DNA of 64,000 bases from CAWATZ01 sp963784995 (GTDB lineage Bacteria; Planctomycetota; Planctomycetia; Gemmatales; Gemmataceae). The notes under the pieces are model-generated. The model was not told the DNA's origin, did no database searches, and saw nothing but the letters and a program-made list of their open reading frames with translations. Of this stretch, positions 1-7,441 are shown piece by piece. How positions within the stretch are numbered: position 1 is the stretch's first letter; the number at the start of each line of letters is the position of its first letter. The stretch spans positions 930,001 through 994,000 of the forward strand of contig CAWATZ010000013.1 of the NCBI GenBank assembly GCA_963784995.1. The letters run 5' to 3'. The translations under genes and the position numbers were made by a program.

Positions 1-1
1 G

Positions 2-325
2 GCCACGCTCAACGACCGCGTCTTCATCGAGGCGTCCGCCGCGCTGGCCCGCCGGATCATCGCCGAGAGCAAGGGCGACCGCGACCGGCTGATCCGCGGG
101 TTCCGGCTATGTGTGGCGCGGACGCCGACCGAGCAGGAGCTGGAGCTGCTGGGGCGGCTGTACGCCGAGAACCTGGAGAAGTACCGCAAGGATTCGGTGG
201 CGGCGCGGGCGATGGCGAAGCATGGCAAGGAGGTGGCCGTGGGCGTGGACGTGGCCGAGCTGGCGGCGTGGACGGTGGTGGCCAACGTGCTGCTGAACCT
301 GGATGAGACGATCACCAAAGGGTGA
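2..325 (+). CDS. PSD1/DUF1553-family protein, C-terminal end (cut by window edge)
   Basis: The reading frame is open from the first bases and stops at 323-325, giving 107 C-terminal residues. It starts in the family motif around 'ATLNDRVFIEA' and continues with 'ARTPTEQEL', both typical of the C-terminus of planctomycete PSD1/DUF1553 proteins. These are large secreted proteins often carrying cytochrome-c-like domains and usually encoded beside DUF1501 proteins; their biochemical role is unsettled. The sequence ends 'NLDETITKG', close to the 'N.DEF..' ending common in the family. Nearly the same DNA recurs at 1519-1843, where a one-base insertion breaks the frame. The 5' part lies outside the window, so I cannot tell whether the whole gene is intact. 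Confidence 0.85.
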   Translation, partial: ATLNDRVFIEASAALARRIIAESKGDRDRLIRGFRLCVARTPTEQELELLGRLYAENLEKYRKDSVAARAMAKHGKEVAVGVDVAELAAWTVVANVLLNLDETITKG

Positions 326-352
326 GAGCGGCGGGGAAGGCAAAGGGACTGG

Positions 353-808
353 CTACAGCGGCAAGGCCAGCGTGAACTCGCGATGAGGCCCGTAGTAGTG
401 CAGGGAGCAACGATCGAGGACGTCCCGGCCAATGATGGCCTGGATGTCCTCCTCGCCTTCAGCGAAATCCTCGGTGACGATTGCCCTGACGCTCGGAAAG
501 CGGATCACCTTGGACCCGGCGGCGAAGACGATGCTGACGTCGAAGACGTCGGTGACGTGAGGCTGTCCAGGTTGGGTTGATGGCGTCCGGACGGGGGTCT
601 CCGTGAATCGTGGGATGTCCAGGGCCTGGAAGACACTGGCCCGGAAGCCGCTCGCGAAGGAGCCGGTGTCGAGCTGAGCGAGAACCGGAATCCGCTCGGG
701 AACCTTGAAGCCGAGACGCTCCAGCGCCTTCTGGCGGTTGACGCTGACGGCGACGTAGACCGTGACGGCGGCGCCGTCCTTGGTGATTTCACCGGAAATC
801 AGGGACAT
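353..808 (-). CDS. Retropepsin-like aspartyl protease, small single-domain
   Basis: This is a 151-residue protein with the two hallmarks of a single-domain retropepsin-like protease: a 'QLDTGSFAS' active-site loop near residues 45-53, where the Asp is the catalytic residue, and a C-terminal 'IIGRDVL' strand near residues 125-131. Enzymes of this type work as homodimers, each chain giving one Asp. There is no signal peptide or membrane segment, so it is probably cytoplasmic. The ATG at 808 lies inside the end of the upstream gene (stop at 799), so the two are probably translationally coupled. The substrate is unknown. The family assignment rests on motifs only. Confidence 0.75.
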   Translation of the reverse strand: MSLISGEITKDGAAVTVYVAVSVNRQKALERLGFKVPERIPVLAQLDTGSFASGFRASVFQALDIPRFTETPVRTPSTQPGQPHVTDVFDVSIVFAAGSKVIRFPSVRAIVTEDFAEGEEDIQAIIGRDVLDRCSLHYYGPHREFTLALPL

Positions 809-1041
809 CGGCTGACGTTCCGTGAGAAGTAAATGGGTTTCTCGTGTTCCGTGACGATCTTGACCAGGAACGGCTCGATCCCGAAGCGATCGTAGCCGGC
901 GGCGAGAGCGTCGTCCTGGCTCGAATAGATCCCTTCCACATTGTCCTTGAAGACCAGCGCGTACTTCTCCCGGTTGTCCGGGTTGGCCAAGAGTGCGGGC
1001 AATTCCCGACTGAAGGTTTCCAGTTCTTGTTCCAGCGCCAT
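799..1041 (-). CDS. Small protein coupled to the retropepsin-like protease
   Basis: This is an 80-residue acidic protein with no signal peptide. Its core 'YALVFKDNVEGIYSSQDDAL' followed by 'GYDRFG..PFLVKIV' resembles short bacterial proteins of the DUF5678 type that often precede aspartyl-protease genes; that resemblance is from memory. The start at 1041 is preferred because a GAGGG sits about 7 bases upstream. An in-frame ATG at 1086 would add 15 residues. The stop overlaps the start of the protease gene by 10 bases, so the two probably form a two-gene operon. A longer open frame extends upstream to about 2259 but lies antisense to other genes and is not supported. Confidence 0.65.
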   Translation of the reverse strand: MALEQELETFSRELPALLANPDNREKYALVFKDNVEGIYSSQDDALAAGYDRFGIEPFLVKIVTEHEKPIYFSRNVSRCP

Positions 1042-1179
1042 GGCAAGGCCCTCGGCAGGTGAAAGTCTACTGTCAGTATAGGTCATCGGTTCGGGCCCGG
1101 CCGGAACTTCACCAGGCCCGCGGCAGCATCTTTGTGCACCTGCTGCGCCGGGCCCGGACAGGCGTCCGTTCCCGAGTCT

Positions 1180-1843
1180 GCTGTCCGGCGCGACCCCTAC
1201 AACCGGCTGCTGGCACGCGGCCCCCGGTTCCGGCTGGACGCCGAGATGGTGCGCGACAACGCCCTGGCGATCAGCGGCCTGCTGGTGCAGCGGCTGGGCG
1301 GCCCAAGCGTCTTCCCGTACCAGCCGGAGGGCATCTGGGCCAACCCGTACAGCGGCGACAAGTGGGTGACGAGCCCGGCCGGCGACCAGTATCGCTGGGG
1401 CCTGTACACGTTCTGGCGGCGGACCGCCCCCTACGCGGCGTTCACGGCGTTCGACGCCCCGAGCCGGGAGGTGGTCTGCGAGCGTCGCCCGCGGACCAAC
1501 ACGCCGCTGCAGGCGCTGGCCACGCTCAACGACCGCGTCTTCGTCGAGGCGTCCGCCGCGCTGGCCCGGCGAATGATCAGCCAAGAGCAAGGGCGACCGC
1601 GACCGGCTGATCCACGGCTTCAGGCTCTGTGTGGCGCGGACGCCGACCGAGCAGGAGCTGGAACTGCTGAGCCGGCTGTACGCCGAGAACCTGGAGAAGT
1701 ACCGCAAGGATTCGGTGGCGGCCCGGGCGATGGCGAGGCACGGCAAGGAGGTGGCTCTGGGCGTGGACGTGGCCGAACTGGCAGCGTGGACGGTGGTGGC
1801 CAACGTGCTGCTGAACCTGGATGAGACGATCACCAAGGGGTGA
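1180..1843 (+). pseudogene. PSD1/DUF1553 C-terminal fragment, frameshifted second copy
   Basis: The translation carries PSD1 signatures in order: 'RDPYNRLLARGPRFRLDAEM', 'AISGLLVQRLGG', 'PYQPEGIWA', 'YTFWRRTAPY', 'TNTPLQALATLNDRVFVEA', and after a frame change 'ARTPTEQELELLSRLYAENL'. Compared with the copy at the left edge of the window, one extra base near 1590 moves the end of the protein into another frame. The N-terminal half is missing and no start codon or ribosome site fits the beginning. It is best read as a decayed partial duplicate. The protease pair at 353-1041 lies between the two copies. A third, shorter remnant lies at 7309-7389. Confidence 0.8.
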
Positions 1844-2034
1844 GAGCGGCGCGGGACGCAAAGGCATCGATCAGGCCGCGCCAGGGCTTCTGGCCGGGTC
1901 GAGGGCCTCCTCGCTCTTGGCCTGGTCCTCTGGCTCTTGTCGTTGCAGGGAGGGAACAGCGGGAGTAGAATGCCGGTGGGGCGAGTTTGGCAGTGGCTGC
2001 TCACCCACCGGTGTGTTTCCCGAGGACTTTCCCT

Positions 2035-2292
2035 ATGACGGCGGACAACTTCACAAGCATTCTTGACGGCCTCAAACAGCATCAGCCGTTCCGCGTGTTC
2101 ACGGTAGAACTCCACGGGGGCCGCCGCTTTGAGGTGGACCATCCGCAAGCGCTCGTCGTGCGCGACGGCGTGGCGGTCTTCCTTGCCCCAGGCGGCGTGC
2201 CGATCTGGTTTGACCATGAGAGCGTCAACCAGATCATCGGGGCGCCAGCGAATACGCAACTGGACTCAGGAAGTGCGTCGGATTCGGTGTGA
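2035..2292 (+). CDS. Hypothetical protein, 85 aa
   Basis: This is a short soluble protein starting 'MTADNFTSILDGLKQHQPFR' and containing 'VELHGGRRFEVDHPQALVVRDG', followed by a hydrophobic strand and 'IWFDHESVNQII'. Proteins of this shape occur widely in planctomycetes from memory, but I know of no function. An open frame extends to an ATG at 1987; I chose 2035 because the conserved-looking part begins there. The XRE regulator gene begins 53 bases after its stop, so the two may be co-transcribed. Confidence 0.6.
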   Translation: MTADNFTSILDGLKQHQPFRVFTVELHGGRRFEVDHPQALVVRDGVAVFLAPGGVPIWFDHESVNQIIGAPANTQLDSGSASDSV

Positions 2293-2344
2293 GGGAACGC
2301 ATCTTCGTTTACCCGGTGACTGCCTACGAGGTTCCGAGGAAGGA

Positions 2345-2698
2345 ATGACCATGAAGCGGATCACGCGCCAACGGCGACTGACCCCTGAAGAAGCCGCCAA
2401 GTACAAGTCAGTTCGAGATCAGGTCGCTCAGGAACTGCCCGACCTGATCGCCCGCCACCACGAGCGCACGGCGAGCCGCGACCAGTTGCACGAGTTGCTC
2501 CAGCAACTGAAGACCGCACGCGAAGCGAAAGGCTTGAGCCTTGCGGACTTGACGGAACTGACCGGCATGGACCGTTCAGCGCTCTCGAAGCTCGAAACCG
2601 GGGAACGCCCTAACCCCACAGTGGAAACCTTGGTGCGCTACGCCGAGGCCGTGGGCAAGCGATTGGTGGTTTCGTTGGCCGATGCGCAGGAAGCGTAA
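2345..2698 (+). CDS. XRE-family helix-turn-helix regulator
   Basis: This is a 117-residue DNA-binding protein. Residues about 55-110 form a Cro/C1-type helix-turn-helix: 'LKTAREAKGLSLADLTELTG' leads into the recognition helix 'DRSALSKLETGE', then 'NPTVETLVRYAEAVGKRLVV'. The N-terminal half is charged and helical ('LTPEEAAKYKSVRDQVAQEL') and may mediate dimerisation. A purine-rich GAGGAAGGA lies just before the ATG at 2345; a second ATG at 2351 is also possible. Its target is unknown. Small XRE proteins like this often act as antitoxins, but the 85-residue gene upstream does not look like a known toxin. Confidence 0.8.
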   Translation: MTMKRITRQRRLTPEEAAKYKSVRDQVAQELPDLIARHHERTASRDQLHELLQQLKTAREAKGLSLADLTELTGMDRSALSKLETGERPNPTVETLVRYAEAVGKRLVVSLADAQEA

Positions 2699-2758
2699 AG
2701 CGCCCCCATGCTTTCCGAACGGCGATGTTCCTGCTCACACTTTGTAAAGAGGGAAAAG

Positions 2759-2814
2759 GGTGGCAGGAGTTGATATTACGAATTCGAGTGATTGTAATAT
2801 CGGTTCCTGCCACC
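2759..2814. repeat. Imperfect inverted repeat between convergent genes
   Basis: The left arm (2759-2779) and the right arm (2794-2814) are complementary except for a few bases; both carry a GGTGGCAGG/CCTGCCACC end and a GATATTAC/GTAATATC core, with a 14-base loop. It lies between the end of the XRE gene and the end of the oppositely oriented gene at 2817, so it could serve as a two-way terminator, although there is no clear T-tract. Confidence 0.6.
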
Positions 2815-2816
2815 GT

Positions 2817-3089
2817 TTAGGCACGGCTTTTCGACCGCATACCGATCACGAGACCTATGGCGGCACCAAAAAGGCATATTCCGCCAACCCCGCAAGCCTT
2901 AAACCCGAACTGCCGCATGGCCGGGTCCGGGGGCGCGAGAGCTACCAACTCCTCGTTTGGCATCTGCACGTTGGACAGCGGCTTCCGCTCTTCAGCGCTT
3001 GCCACCTTGGCTAGCCCATACACCAACGCTGCCATTCCGAACAGCCCGATCAACCCGGAAGCCAACAGAACGATCCAGTTTCGCGGCAT
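2817..3089 (-). CDS. Small membrane protein, two transmembrane segments
   Basis: This 90-residue protein has a hydrophobic N-terminal segment ('WIVLLASGLIGLFGMAALVY') and a second near the C-terminus ('GVGGICLFGAAIGLVIGM'), joined by a roughly 40-residue polar loop. An AAGGAG lies about 5 bases before the ATG at 3089. It is the last gene of a leftward run that starts with the ABC ATPase at 5316, 53 bases after the lipoprotein-like gene, so it may belong to the same operon. No family is recognised. Confidence 0.65.
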   Translation of the reverse strand: MPRNWIVLLASGLIGLFGMAALVYGLAKVASAEERKPLSNVQMPNEELVALAPPDPAMRQFGFKACGVGGICLFGAAIGLVIGMRSKSRA

Positions 3090-3142
3090 AACGGCTCCTT
3101 GGTTCAGAAAACGCCCGGTTCACACACGCCAGAACCGCCGGC

Positions 3143-3550
3143 TCAATCAATCGCCCTGAGCTTCGGTTCCATCACCGTATCGCAGTAATACTTGTCCACA
3201 ATCCACGCGCCGGAAGGGCCGAGGGACACAGGCACGTCGGTGAACGTTACGCTTCCTGCCTTGGGGGATCCGTCGGGGTTCTTCTTACCCACGGTAATGC
3301 TCCTCAGTACCCCGCGGTTAGGGTCGCCCGGGTTTCTAACCACGTCCGCATTAACCTCGGCCTTCTTCTGCCCAAGGACCTGATCGACAAGTTGGACGCT
3401 GGCCCGGACAGCTGCGGTGTACAGTATCACCTTTCCCAGCCAGACGGCGATCGGAACAATTGCTACCCCGCAGCCAGATGGGGTCACAGCCAGCGCGGCG
3501 ACAAGTGCCACGACCAGCACCCGAGAACGCAAGGCAATCGTACTCCTCAT
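3143..3550 (-). CDS. Putative exported protein, lipoprotein-like
   Basis: This 135-residue protein begins with basic residues and a long hydrophobic stretch ('VLVVALVAALAVTPSGC'). The Cys follows 'PSG', which is a poor lipobox, so lipidation is uncertain. A second hydrophobic stretch ('VAIVPIAVWLGKVILYTAAV') follows at once. The rest is a small polar domain containing 'GVLRSITVGKKNPDGSPKAG'. The ATG at 3550 has GAGG about 6 bases upstream; a GTG at 3562 is the alternative. It lies immediately after the ABC permease gene and is probably co-transcribed with it. Function unknown. Confidence 0.6.
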   Translation of the reverse strand: MRSTIALRSRVLVVALVAALAVTPSGCGVAIVPIAVWLGKVILYTAAVRASVQLVDQVLGQKKAEVNADVVRNPGDPNRGVLRSITVGKKNPDGSPKAGSVTFTDVPVSLGPSGAWIVDKYYCDTVMEPKLRAID

Positions 3551-3562
3551 CACGCACCTCAC

Positions 3563-4369
3563 TCAGTTATGCAGGAACGATCCGACAGGGTGAACGATGC
3601 GACCACCTGCCTGAAGCACGGACCACACCGTTAGAAACAATCCGACACCCGCAGCGGCCCCGTAGTGGCGAGTGGAATGGCTGAGGTTTTCCGTCAGAGG
3701 ACATGCATAGGGCAGCCATGACTCCATAACCCACTCAGAAAGGTGGTTGGCCCAGAGCAGTGTGGGCAGCCACAGGATGACGGGCAACAGAAGAGCCAGC
3801 ACGGCAACCGTGACCCTTTGAGTTCCGTTGCCCAATAACCTCCCGATGGACAGCACGACCCCTCCGCTCAAGAGGAGGTGCGCAGTCCAGCCGAGGACAA
3901 CCGTCAGCAATAGCCTGGCCGGAATCTGGTGCCAGGCAACCATCGCGGCAACCCACACTAACCCAAGAGCGGCGGTCAGCCCAACGGCCATCAACAGCCG
4001 CACGGCTCGCGCCGCCGCGACATCCCTCGGGGAACACCAAAGCCCTCGCAGCCATACCGTTTGGGTAAGGCTGAAACTATTGACGATCGGCACCAACACC
4101 GCGGGCACTGCGTAGACGAACAGCGCGATGACCCACGCGAAAGACTGGTAGGACGCCAGTTGGAGGGGAATGCCGATTCGCCAATCGTCCGAGGCCCCGA
4201 CGTTCACCTCAGGCTCACCGAAGAGGGTCGGATATTTGCCGTCCCAGCCAACGGAGGTAGAAAAGACGATCAGCCCGATCATAAAAAGCCCGACCATCCC
4301 CCACCAGCAACCACCAAACAGTCCCCGGCACTGGAGCGGGATCAGGTATCTCACACGCCGGAGGTTCAT
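3563..4369 (-). CDS. ABC-type transporter membrane subunit
   Basis: This is a 268-residue polytopic membrane protein with about six hydrophobic segments, for example 'GMVGLFMIGLIVFSTSVGW', 'FAWVIALFVYAVPAVLVPIV', 'LLLTVVLGWTAHLLLSGGVV' and 'VTVAVLALLLPVILWLPTLL'. Its start overlaps the end of the ATP-binding gene by four bases (4366-4369), the usual arrangement for ABC subunits, and this supports the call more than its own sequence does. There is no clear family signature and the substrate is unknown. It may be an ABC-2-like export permease. Confidence 0.7.
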   Translation of the reverse strand: MNLRRVRYLIPLQCRGLFGGCWWGMVGLFMIGLIVFSTSVGWDGKYPTLFGEPEVNVGASDDWRIGIPLQLASYQSFAWVIALFVYAVPAVLVPIVNSFSLTQTVWLRGLWCSPRDVAAARAVRLLMAVGLTAALGLVWVAAMVAWHQIPARLLLTVVLGWTAHLLLSGGVVLSIGRLLGNGTQRVTVAVLALLLPVILWLPTLLWANHLSEWVMESWLPYACPLTENLSHSTRHYGAAAGVGLFLTVWSVLQAGGRIVHPVGSFLHN

Positions 4370-5316
4370 GCCCCACCTTTGCTTCCCAAACTGCTCCGAG
4401 GAGCCCTAACCGTCAGCGTGGCCTTCCACTCGCCCAATAATGCTTCGCTGACCAATGCGAGGTGCAGCTGAGATGTCTGGCTGGGCCAGCACATGCGCCA
4501 TTCGCCCAGCATTGCTTTGCTGAGTAATATGAGTGCCTCGCTGCTGGTTGCGGTATCAAGACAGTCATGGCCGTCCACTTGCACCGTTGCTCGAAGAAAA
4601 CCAGTTGCCCGTGGATGGAGCGATCTGTCGGTCAGTTCAAAAACTTGCTGGGCTCCAGCGTCCGCCACCTCCGGGAGGTGGTGAGTGGCCAGTAGCACCG
4701 CTGCCTTCTCGCGACGAACGGTCTCACGCAGTAGGTCGAACACCGCGGGCTTGATGTCCTTATCGAGCCCGTCGAACGGCTCGTCAAGTAGCAATAGCCG
4801 CACAGGCTTCCCCAGCGCCGCCCACCATTGGTGCCGCAACTGCCACCCTTTGGACAGTTGCCCGAACCGCTTGTTTCGCACATGCGGGTCGTCCAACTGC
4901 AGCACGTCTGCTGTCTCCATTGCCCAGCCGAGATCAGCTCCCCTTGCCGTGAGCGCGGCGGTAACAACTTGGCGAAACAACTTCACCGGCAGATCAGGTG
5001 GGAGAGGCAGGTCGCCATCGCTTTGCGGCAAACCGCCGACGAAGCCGACGTTTGGCAGGTGATCGCGATCGCTCAACGTTCGACCGAAGACCCGCACTTC
5101 TCCCACCCGCGGGACATACAGGCCGACCGCGAGCCGCATCAGACACGACTTACCACACCCGTTGTCGCCGCGTATGGCCACCACTTCACCTGGCTGGATG
5201 CTCAGATTCACCCGCCCGAAGAGCCCACATGGGTCGGCACCGAAACCAAACCCCACATCGTCGAACTCGAGTGGCGCAGGTGAAGGCTGATCGCCAGTTT
5301 CAGTTGCGTGCCTCAA
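4366..5316 (-). CDS. ABC transporter ATP-binding protein
   Basis: This is a 316-residue ATPase with Walker A 'GDNGCGKS' near residue 51, a degenerate signature loop 'QLSKGWQLR', Walker B 'LLLLDEP' and the switch His in 'LATHHLPEVAD'. It powers the membrane protein encoded immediately downstream. The start is a TTG at 5316, chosen because a strong GGAGAGGAGG precedes it by about 7 bases; a nearby ATG is out of frame and opens only a two-codon frame. After the ATPase core, a tail of about 80 residues contains two similar stretches, 'LLSKAMLGEWRM' and 'LVSEALLGEWKA', a short internal duplication not expected in this family. Confidence 0.9.
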   Translation of the reverse strand: MRHATETGDQPSPAPLEFDDVGFGFGADPCGLFGRVNLSIQPGEVVAIRGDNGCGKSCLMRLAVGLYVPRVGEVRVFGRTLSDRDHLPNVGFVGGLPQSDGDLPLPPDLPVKLFRQVVTAALTARGADLGWAMETADVLQLDDPHVRNKRFGQLSKGWQLRHQWWAALGKPVRLLLLDEPFDGLDKDIKPAVFDLLRETVRREKAAVLLATHHLPEVADAGAQQVFELTDRSLHPRATGFLRATVQVDGHDCLDTATSSEALILLSKAMLGEWRMCWPSQTSQLHLALVSEALLGEWKATLTVRAPRSSLGSKGGA

Positions 5317-5676
5317 TTCATTGCCTCCTCTCCGGCGGTGTCAGGCGCAGTGCTCCAGGCGTCAAGCACCGGGCTCCTTGGAACAGGGTCGGCTGACGCC
5401 TTTGTCTTTACTCGCTTCGCTGCCCTTTAGGACCGACTCAAAAACAACTTCCCTGAAAGGGGGTCACCCATCCCCCGGCAAACCGGGACGTTATTTTTGA
5501 GTCAGTCCTTAGCAACTCGCAGTCTTGAGTGGCGGTCTTCTTTGGGGGAAGCGCCCACCATGCTCTCTCGTGCAACTGATGTTTTCTGCATGATACGCAC
5601 TTTTTTGGCTATTGCAAGCCAAAAAGTTGTCATTTCTTACCCCTCGACCCTCTGCGACAACAGGACGGGGGGAACC
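5317..5676. other. Intergenic region between divergent ABC and XRE genes
   Basis: No coding frame is credible here. It holds the ribosome site of the TTG-started ABC gene at its left end, the inverted repeat at 5429-5510, and the leader of the XRE gene at its right end, with a GGGGGGA just before the ATG at 5677. The promoters of both divergent transcripts must lie here, but I could not place convincing boxes. Confidence 0.5.
5429..5510. repeat. Inverted repeat with AGGAC(c/t)GACTCAAAAA ends
   Basis: The ends are complementary: AGGACCGACTCAAAAACAA at the left and TTATTTTTGAGTCAGTCCTT at the right, with one or two mismatches, around a GC-rich centre of about 40 bases containing a GGGGG/CCCCC pair. 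The shape suggests a small non-autonomous palindromic element or a hairpin in the leader of the gene at 5677. Confidence 0.6.
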
Positions 5677-6141
5677 ATGCCGCGACCGAAAAAGACGATC
5701 GATCACCATCCGGTGGTTGCCCGCTTTGGGCAACGCCTCAAGGAGGTACGAACCGCACGGGGCATGACCCAAGCCCAACTCGCGGACCAAGCAGAAGTTA
5801 CGCTCAGTTACATCACTCGCCTTGAAAGTGGCTCATCCGCCCCCGGAATCGATCTGGTAGCCCGGTTGGCCACCGCCCTTGGGACGACGATTGCCGACCT
5901 CCTTCCTTCAGCCCTACTCCCGGACGACCTGGAGGTGCTGCGGCGGCAGGCGAAGACTTTGTTCGACGCCGTCCTCCAGACCGAAGACAGACAAACATTG
6001 TCGCTTCTCAATCAATTCCTGGCGCGCCTGGCCGAGACACGGCGCCGAAGGCCTGCCGACTTTTCCCAACCTCAGGACGCCGCAAACATCCTGTCACAGA
6101 ATCCCTTCTCCCTCCCTTGCGTACGAGATAGGCATCGTTAA
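5677..6141 (+). CDS. XRE-family helix-turn-helix regulator
   Basis: This 154-residue protein has an N-terminal Cro/C1-type domain at residues about 14-70: 'FGQRLKEVRTARGMTQAQLA', then the recognition helix in 'VTLSYITRLESGSSAPG', then 'IDLVARLATALGTTIADLL'. The rest is helical and Arg-rich and could be an oligomerisation tail. The ATG at 5677 has a G-rich ribosome site directly upstream; the frame stays open to 5497 but that extension runs into the inverted repeat. Targets are unknown. It may regulate the divergent ABC operon. Confidence 0.8.
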   Translation: MPRPKKTIDHHPVVARFGQRLKEVRTARGMTQAQLADQAEVTLSYITRLESGSSAPGIDLVARLATALGTTIADLLPSALLPDDLEVLRRQAKTLFDAVLQTEDRQTLSLLNQFLARLAETRRRRPADFSQPQDAANILSQNPFSLPCVRDRHR

Positions 6142-6209
6142 CCCAGCAATCGGTCGTGAGTGCCCTGGCCACAGCCTGTATCTGGCCCGCAACCCCCAAC
6201 AAAAAAGAC

Positions 6210-6288
6210 AAGAAAAGATGTACCGTTGAAAGTCAAGAGCCGTCATCACGGCCGACGGCTCTTGACTTTCAACGGTACATCTTTTCTT
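6210..6288. repeat. Perfect 35-bp inverted repeat, 9-base loop
   Basis: Bases 6210-6244 and 6254-6288 are exact reverse complements over 35 bases, separated by the loop ATCACGGCC. The arms start AAGAAAAGATGTACCG and end GAGCCGTC. It lies 68 bases after the XRE stop. A hairpin this long and perfect could terminate transcription, but the perfection and the lack of a T-tract also fit a recently inserted palindromic element. Confidence 0.8.
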
Positions 6289-6456
6289 ATCGGTGGGCGA
6301 CGGCCACGATGGAGGCTGGTACTCCGTCAATCTTCATTTGAAGGGTAGTCGAAGAAGGAAGGCCTTATGATATGGCCACTTGCGGTTTCACCAACCCGTC
6401 AAATGAAGGTAGACGGGATACTAGCCGATGGATGATCCTGGTAGCGAACTCGGGTA

Positions 6457-7209
6457 TCAGCCGATCCTGCATCTCATGAACCAGACCCGCCAGGTCGCCG
6501 CCTCGATGTACTCGTACATCAGGCAGGGCGGATCGGCCCGCAGGTAGGTCTCCATCAGCGGCACAAATCCCGGAACCGCTGCTTCTTTCCGGACCCGGTC
6601 AAGGAGGTCGTGCAGGGCGGCCTCGTTGCGAAGCGTCGCCGCGGCCACCGGGTCGAGGCAGAACTTCAACGCGACCGGCTTCTGCCGCGAGCGGGCCAGG
6701 TGTCTGGCCTTCCACACTTCGCCGAAACCGCCCTTGCCCAACAACTCTACCAGTTCCCAGTCCGCCGCCAGCGGCTTGTCGCCGGGCTGGAAGCGGGGCA
6801 AGCCGGCGGGCAGCAACGGCAGCAGATCCTCGGGCTGGCGCAGGGAGAGGCCGGCCGGGACCGTGCCGCCTCCCGGGTCGGACGGTCGCCGCAGCGACTG
6901 GCGGATGCTGGCCGGCAGCTGGTTCAGGTAGGTGGTCAGGGCCAGGCGAATCGCGGCCGGCTGGCCGGCGGCTTCCTGGGCGGCGACCGCCTCGGCCGCC
7001 TGCCGGACCACGGCAGCCGCTGCCTGGGCCAGCCCCTCCAGGTCGGCCTTCAGGTCCAGCTCGCCGTGGTCCTTGCCATACTCTTCGCGCGTGTCCCGGG
7101 CGACGTCAAAGAGGACTTCGCCAAAGGGGATCAGGTTGGCCAGGGCACGGACGCCGTTCTTGAGGACGGCCTTGCCGACGCAGCGCAGGAAGTGGACCAG
7201 GCCCGGCAT
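6457..7209 (-). pseudogene. Ser/Thr protein kinase truncated after the N-lobe
   Basis: The protein starts 'MPGLVHFLRCVGKAVLKNG' at 7209. It has a helical, Ala-rich regulatory region to about residue 145, then a kinase N-lobe: the Gly-rich loop 'LLGKGGFGEVWKA', the ATP-binding Lys in 'PVALKFCLD' and the hinge 'LMYEYIEA'. The frame then ends after about ten unrelated residues. The catalytic loop (HRD), DFG and APE motifs are absent, so it cannot be an active kinase. The missing C-lobe is not found just downstream, which suggests deletion rather than one frameshift. The N-terminal region resembles that of planctomycete kinases with a long pre-kinase segment. Confidence 0.75.
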
Positions 7210-7308
7210 GGGCGGCTCCCGAGGATCAAGGTTCTTGTCTCCGACCCACTGCAAACGCCTGCCCAGGCAAGTCCTTCCGCTCACCCGGCAGGCGATCGAT
7301 CAATTGTA

Positions 7309-7389
7309 GCATTTGCTTTGCCCTCGCGGCAGGTAGTCTGCGAGTGCCGTCCGCAGACCAACATGCCATTGCAGGCCTTGACCGCGTCC
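7309..7389 (+). pseudogene. Short PSD1/DUF1553 remnant
   Basis: One frame reads 'AFALPSRQVVCECRPQTNMP' followed by LQALT, which matches the 'AFDAPSREVVCERRPRTNTP' plus LQALA of the copy near 1450-1520. Nothing else of the gene is present. It lies between the truncated kinase and the glutaminase-like gene, so this part of the chromosome has collected several gene fragments. Confidence 0.6.
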
Positions 7390-7441
7390 TGGGCCTCGCG
7401 TCATTCCGATCCTCGTGATACAATCCGGGGTGAAGGGAACC

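Noticed and set aside
799..2259. A 486-residue minus-strand frame
   Set aside because: Only its last 80 residues, after the ATG at 1041, form a coherent protein. The rest is antisense to the PSD1 copy and the small gene.
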